Position numbers and translations under genes: made by a program. Source: Styela clava (Eukaryota > Chordata > Ascidiacea > Stolidobranchia > Styelidae). From it: a stretch of DNA of 64,000 nucleotides. Positions 61,975-64,000 of this stretch are shown here, piece by piece. The notes beneath the pieces were generated by a model. It was given only the letters and a program-made list of their open reading frames with translations. It ran no database searches and had not been told where the DNA came from. The first letter of the stretch is position 1. Each line of letters starts with the position of its first letter. Where the stretch lies: positions 3,348,001 to 3,412,000 of the forward strand of contig NC_135259.1 in the NCBI RefSeq assembly GCF_964204865.1. The letters are read 5' to 3'.

Positions 61975-62520
61975 AAAAAATTAGTAATTATCCAGTTAGG
62001 GTTAGGAATACAGATTGCGCTGGGAACCGTACGGCACACTATACAGATCGAGCAACATTGTGTCGTTTCGGGATACCCATTTTACAGATGATTAGACGAC
62101 CCTCCTTCGGGGAACGTCTGAACATGGTTGTCCCTCAATATCGGTAAAACTACAGTAAATTGAAGTTGCGCAAAAAAGTGCAATCTAAAATCGTCATCAT
62201 TGAATTCCTCGGGAAAAATAATGCGATTTACCAAAGGAAAATTTTTTCTATAGTGGCATTTGAGAGTTATGAACAAAAAACTGCAATTTTGGTCACGTGA
62301 CGGCTGCGATTCATTTAGATTATTATCAAGACAAGCATGGTGCAATATGACGTATCTGCCGTTGTGCCAGACGACCCTCGTTTGTGAGACACCTGGAGTG
62401 TTTGTTTTATTGAACCAAATGACTGGACATTCTTGGAATTTGGATAGTGTGCCGTACGCGGAAATTCAAATTTGCAAATCATTCCTTACTCGAACCCTAA
62501 CTGGATAATTGATAATTTTT
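61975..62520. repeat. Small palindromic (foldback) element
   Basis: The left arm reads AATTATCCAGTTAGGGTTAG and then CCGTACGGCACACTAT. The right arm near 62448-62512 reads as its inverse: ATAGTGTGCCGTACG, then CGAACCCTAACTGGATAATT. Arms are about 70 bp with indels, and the 545-bp span contains no convincing ORF. The terminal parts resemble the dispersed repeat at 17408-17543 and 38980-39145. Confidence 0.7.
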
Positions 62521-62600
62521 TTACTTAAAGCATGGCGTTTTTTTCTCAAATCTCACATTTTTTGCATTAGTGAAGGGGGCTTTCTACAAAAGATCAAGAA
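62459..62600 (+). repeat. Dispersed repeat, copy 3
   Basis: It shares GAAATTCAA, CAAATCATT, CATGGCG, TTTCTCAAATCTCAC and GGGGGCTTT blocks with the copies at 17408-17543 (minus) and 38980-39145. It overlaps the right arm of the palindromic element 61975-62520, so the two repeats are probably one family. Confidence 0.6.
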
Positions 62601-64000
62601 GCACAACTGGGAATGTATCAAGTACAGGCTACGAAGCTCACATTCGTAAATATATATATATGTGTTACAGTCATGTATAAAGGTTTAAATGTTTGAAAAT
62701 ACGCATTCAAAACATCCAATATCAATAAAATTCAAAAATTTACACGCACACAGTCCTATAACGTCAGCAGTCTTCGCTAGTGTTACAACAGACAGCCCCA
62801 GTTTCGTCTGTAGACTGTATTTATACAACATGCTGACATGAGCAAAAGTTAACACTGAGCCAAATCCCTTCTAGAGAATATTAATGTGTTTTTCTCGACG
62901 TTGGAGCCTTGAAAAGATCGAAATTACACTCCTATCTGCCTATACCGGTAGTCTTTAAACTGTAAAACTTCGCCGTAGAAAATGCGAAAATACGGACAAT
63001 TCTGCAATTCACCAGACCTCTCTTGTAGTCGAGTTGTCCGTGTACAGTAACTAACAGTTGTTCGCCTCCCGACTTGTAGTACAGTACAGCAGTACCGGTA
63101 GTCGGCTGGAAACCTAAGCCTGGATCTCATTTGCATTACGCTCTGCCACATCCCTGCATTACTCCCATAAAATTGACATTATACAGCTATATGACTACAG
63201 TTATACAGTTATATGATAACCAAATACCGCATCCATCAAGTTTAGCCACTTCTGCTACGGTTGTTTCTTGCAGAAGCACGAAAGGGATATGGGCGCCGCC
63301 ATTTTGTAATCATGCACGCCATCTCGCGGAGATCTGTAAATAATGGTGCAGCAACTACCGATGGACAACGATCGGGATAATAACTACCGGTACGCGAAAG
63401 TAAATGGCACATAACTAAAGTTCTTGCAAACAAGGCTAGGCCTCACAGCCAACTGAGTAGCCTACGACAACTCAAAAATTTTCCTCGAGAGACATATTCA
63501 AAAGTCAAAGAAGAGTACATTATATAAAAATAATATCAGCAGTGATTTATACTACTGAAGTATACACTCAATAAACAAATGGACAAGCTCGGTAAGAAGG
63601 TTTAACTTTCAATCACAAAATTCCAAGCTACATACATTATTTATTCATCCATGAGACAACATTAGTTTATTTAGAGAAAGTATTTATCTCGGCATTGGGA
63701 CTGTATCAATATCAATTGATCTACAAGACTTGGTATAATTTTTTAGAGTTTAAAAAGTATTGATTAGAAACACAAAGCAAGTCCGCTATCAACTAATAGC
63801 GAGAAGAGGCCGTTTATCTTTCAGTTTCGCAGCGCACATAAGGGAACTACCTGAAACTGATTTTAGGAAGTTCCCTAGAAAGTTAGTAACAAATAATGAC
63901 TTGTTTCCATTTCCGAAAGTTGCACGTTTTACGGAAAAGGCGCTGTTTCTGTAATGCGCGTTTGTGTGAAGGACGGGAAAATAATCAATTTTACTGATGT
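62601..64000. other. Window end, possible promoter region
   Basis: No gene is supported. At 63285-63300 the bases GGGCGCCGCCATTTTG contain the YY1-type motif GCCGCCATTTTG, often found at animal promoters. TACCGGTA palindromes occur near 62942, 63093 and 63385. On the minus strand the motif includes an ATG followed by only 15 codons, so no protein is called. A transcription start for a gene outside the window is possible. Confidence 0.35.

Overview
The window is AT-rich metazoan nuclear DNA with spliced genes (GT-AG introns of roughly 100 bp to several kb), wide intergenic stretches and many small DNA transposons. Gene content and layout suit an invertebrate, perhaps a deuterostome such as a tunicate, but no sequence here fixes the species. 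I see no prokaryotic operon or CRISPR array.

Four genes could be read completely by following reading phase across splice sites. (1) 230-5102, minus: a six-exon gene for an NHL-repeat beta-propeller protein of about 297 aa. (2) 29258-37104, minus: a ten-exon fizzy-related/Cdh1 (FZR1) gene, the APC/C activator. (3) 39324-40773, plus: a four-exon CFAP144/FAM183 gene for a ciliary microtubule protein, head-to-head with fzr across about 2.2 kb. (4) 58054-61565, minus: an eight-exon EBP2 (EBNA1BP2) gene for a nucleolar ribosome-biogenesis protein. A fifth gene (minus, 10087-15078) is known only from its first two exons, which have matching phase and flank a 4.7-kb intron; its family is not recognised. 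Weaker coding signals are a thrombospondin type-1-like exon (46641-46823), a possible small secreted peptide (16559-16789) and a retroelement gag-like fragment (45026-45577).

Most remaining structure is mobile DNA. hAT-type elements are frequent: 26415-27384, 43067-44266 (with decayed transposase pieces), 45619-46600, 51201-51594, 54931-55110 and 59147-59442, several with 8-bp target duplications, plus a likely one at 30171-30354. There is a Tigger/pogo-like MITE in an fzr intron, a mariner-like transposase relic at 24420-24760, and two copies of a tRNA-derived SINE in and beside EBP2, one abutting a splice acceptor.

The most unusual parts are a 33-bp minisatellite with an 8-unit higher-order repeat (48860-49512) and a composite foldback cluster (50.65-57.24 kb). 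The cluster has three rearranged copies of an unidentified repeat, two of which keep a similar reading frame of about 84 codons. Stretches not listed as genes are mostly AT-rich DNA in which I could support no coding exon.
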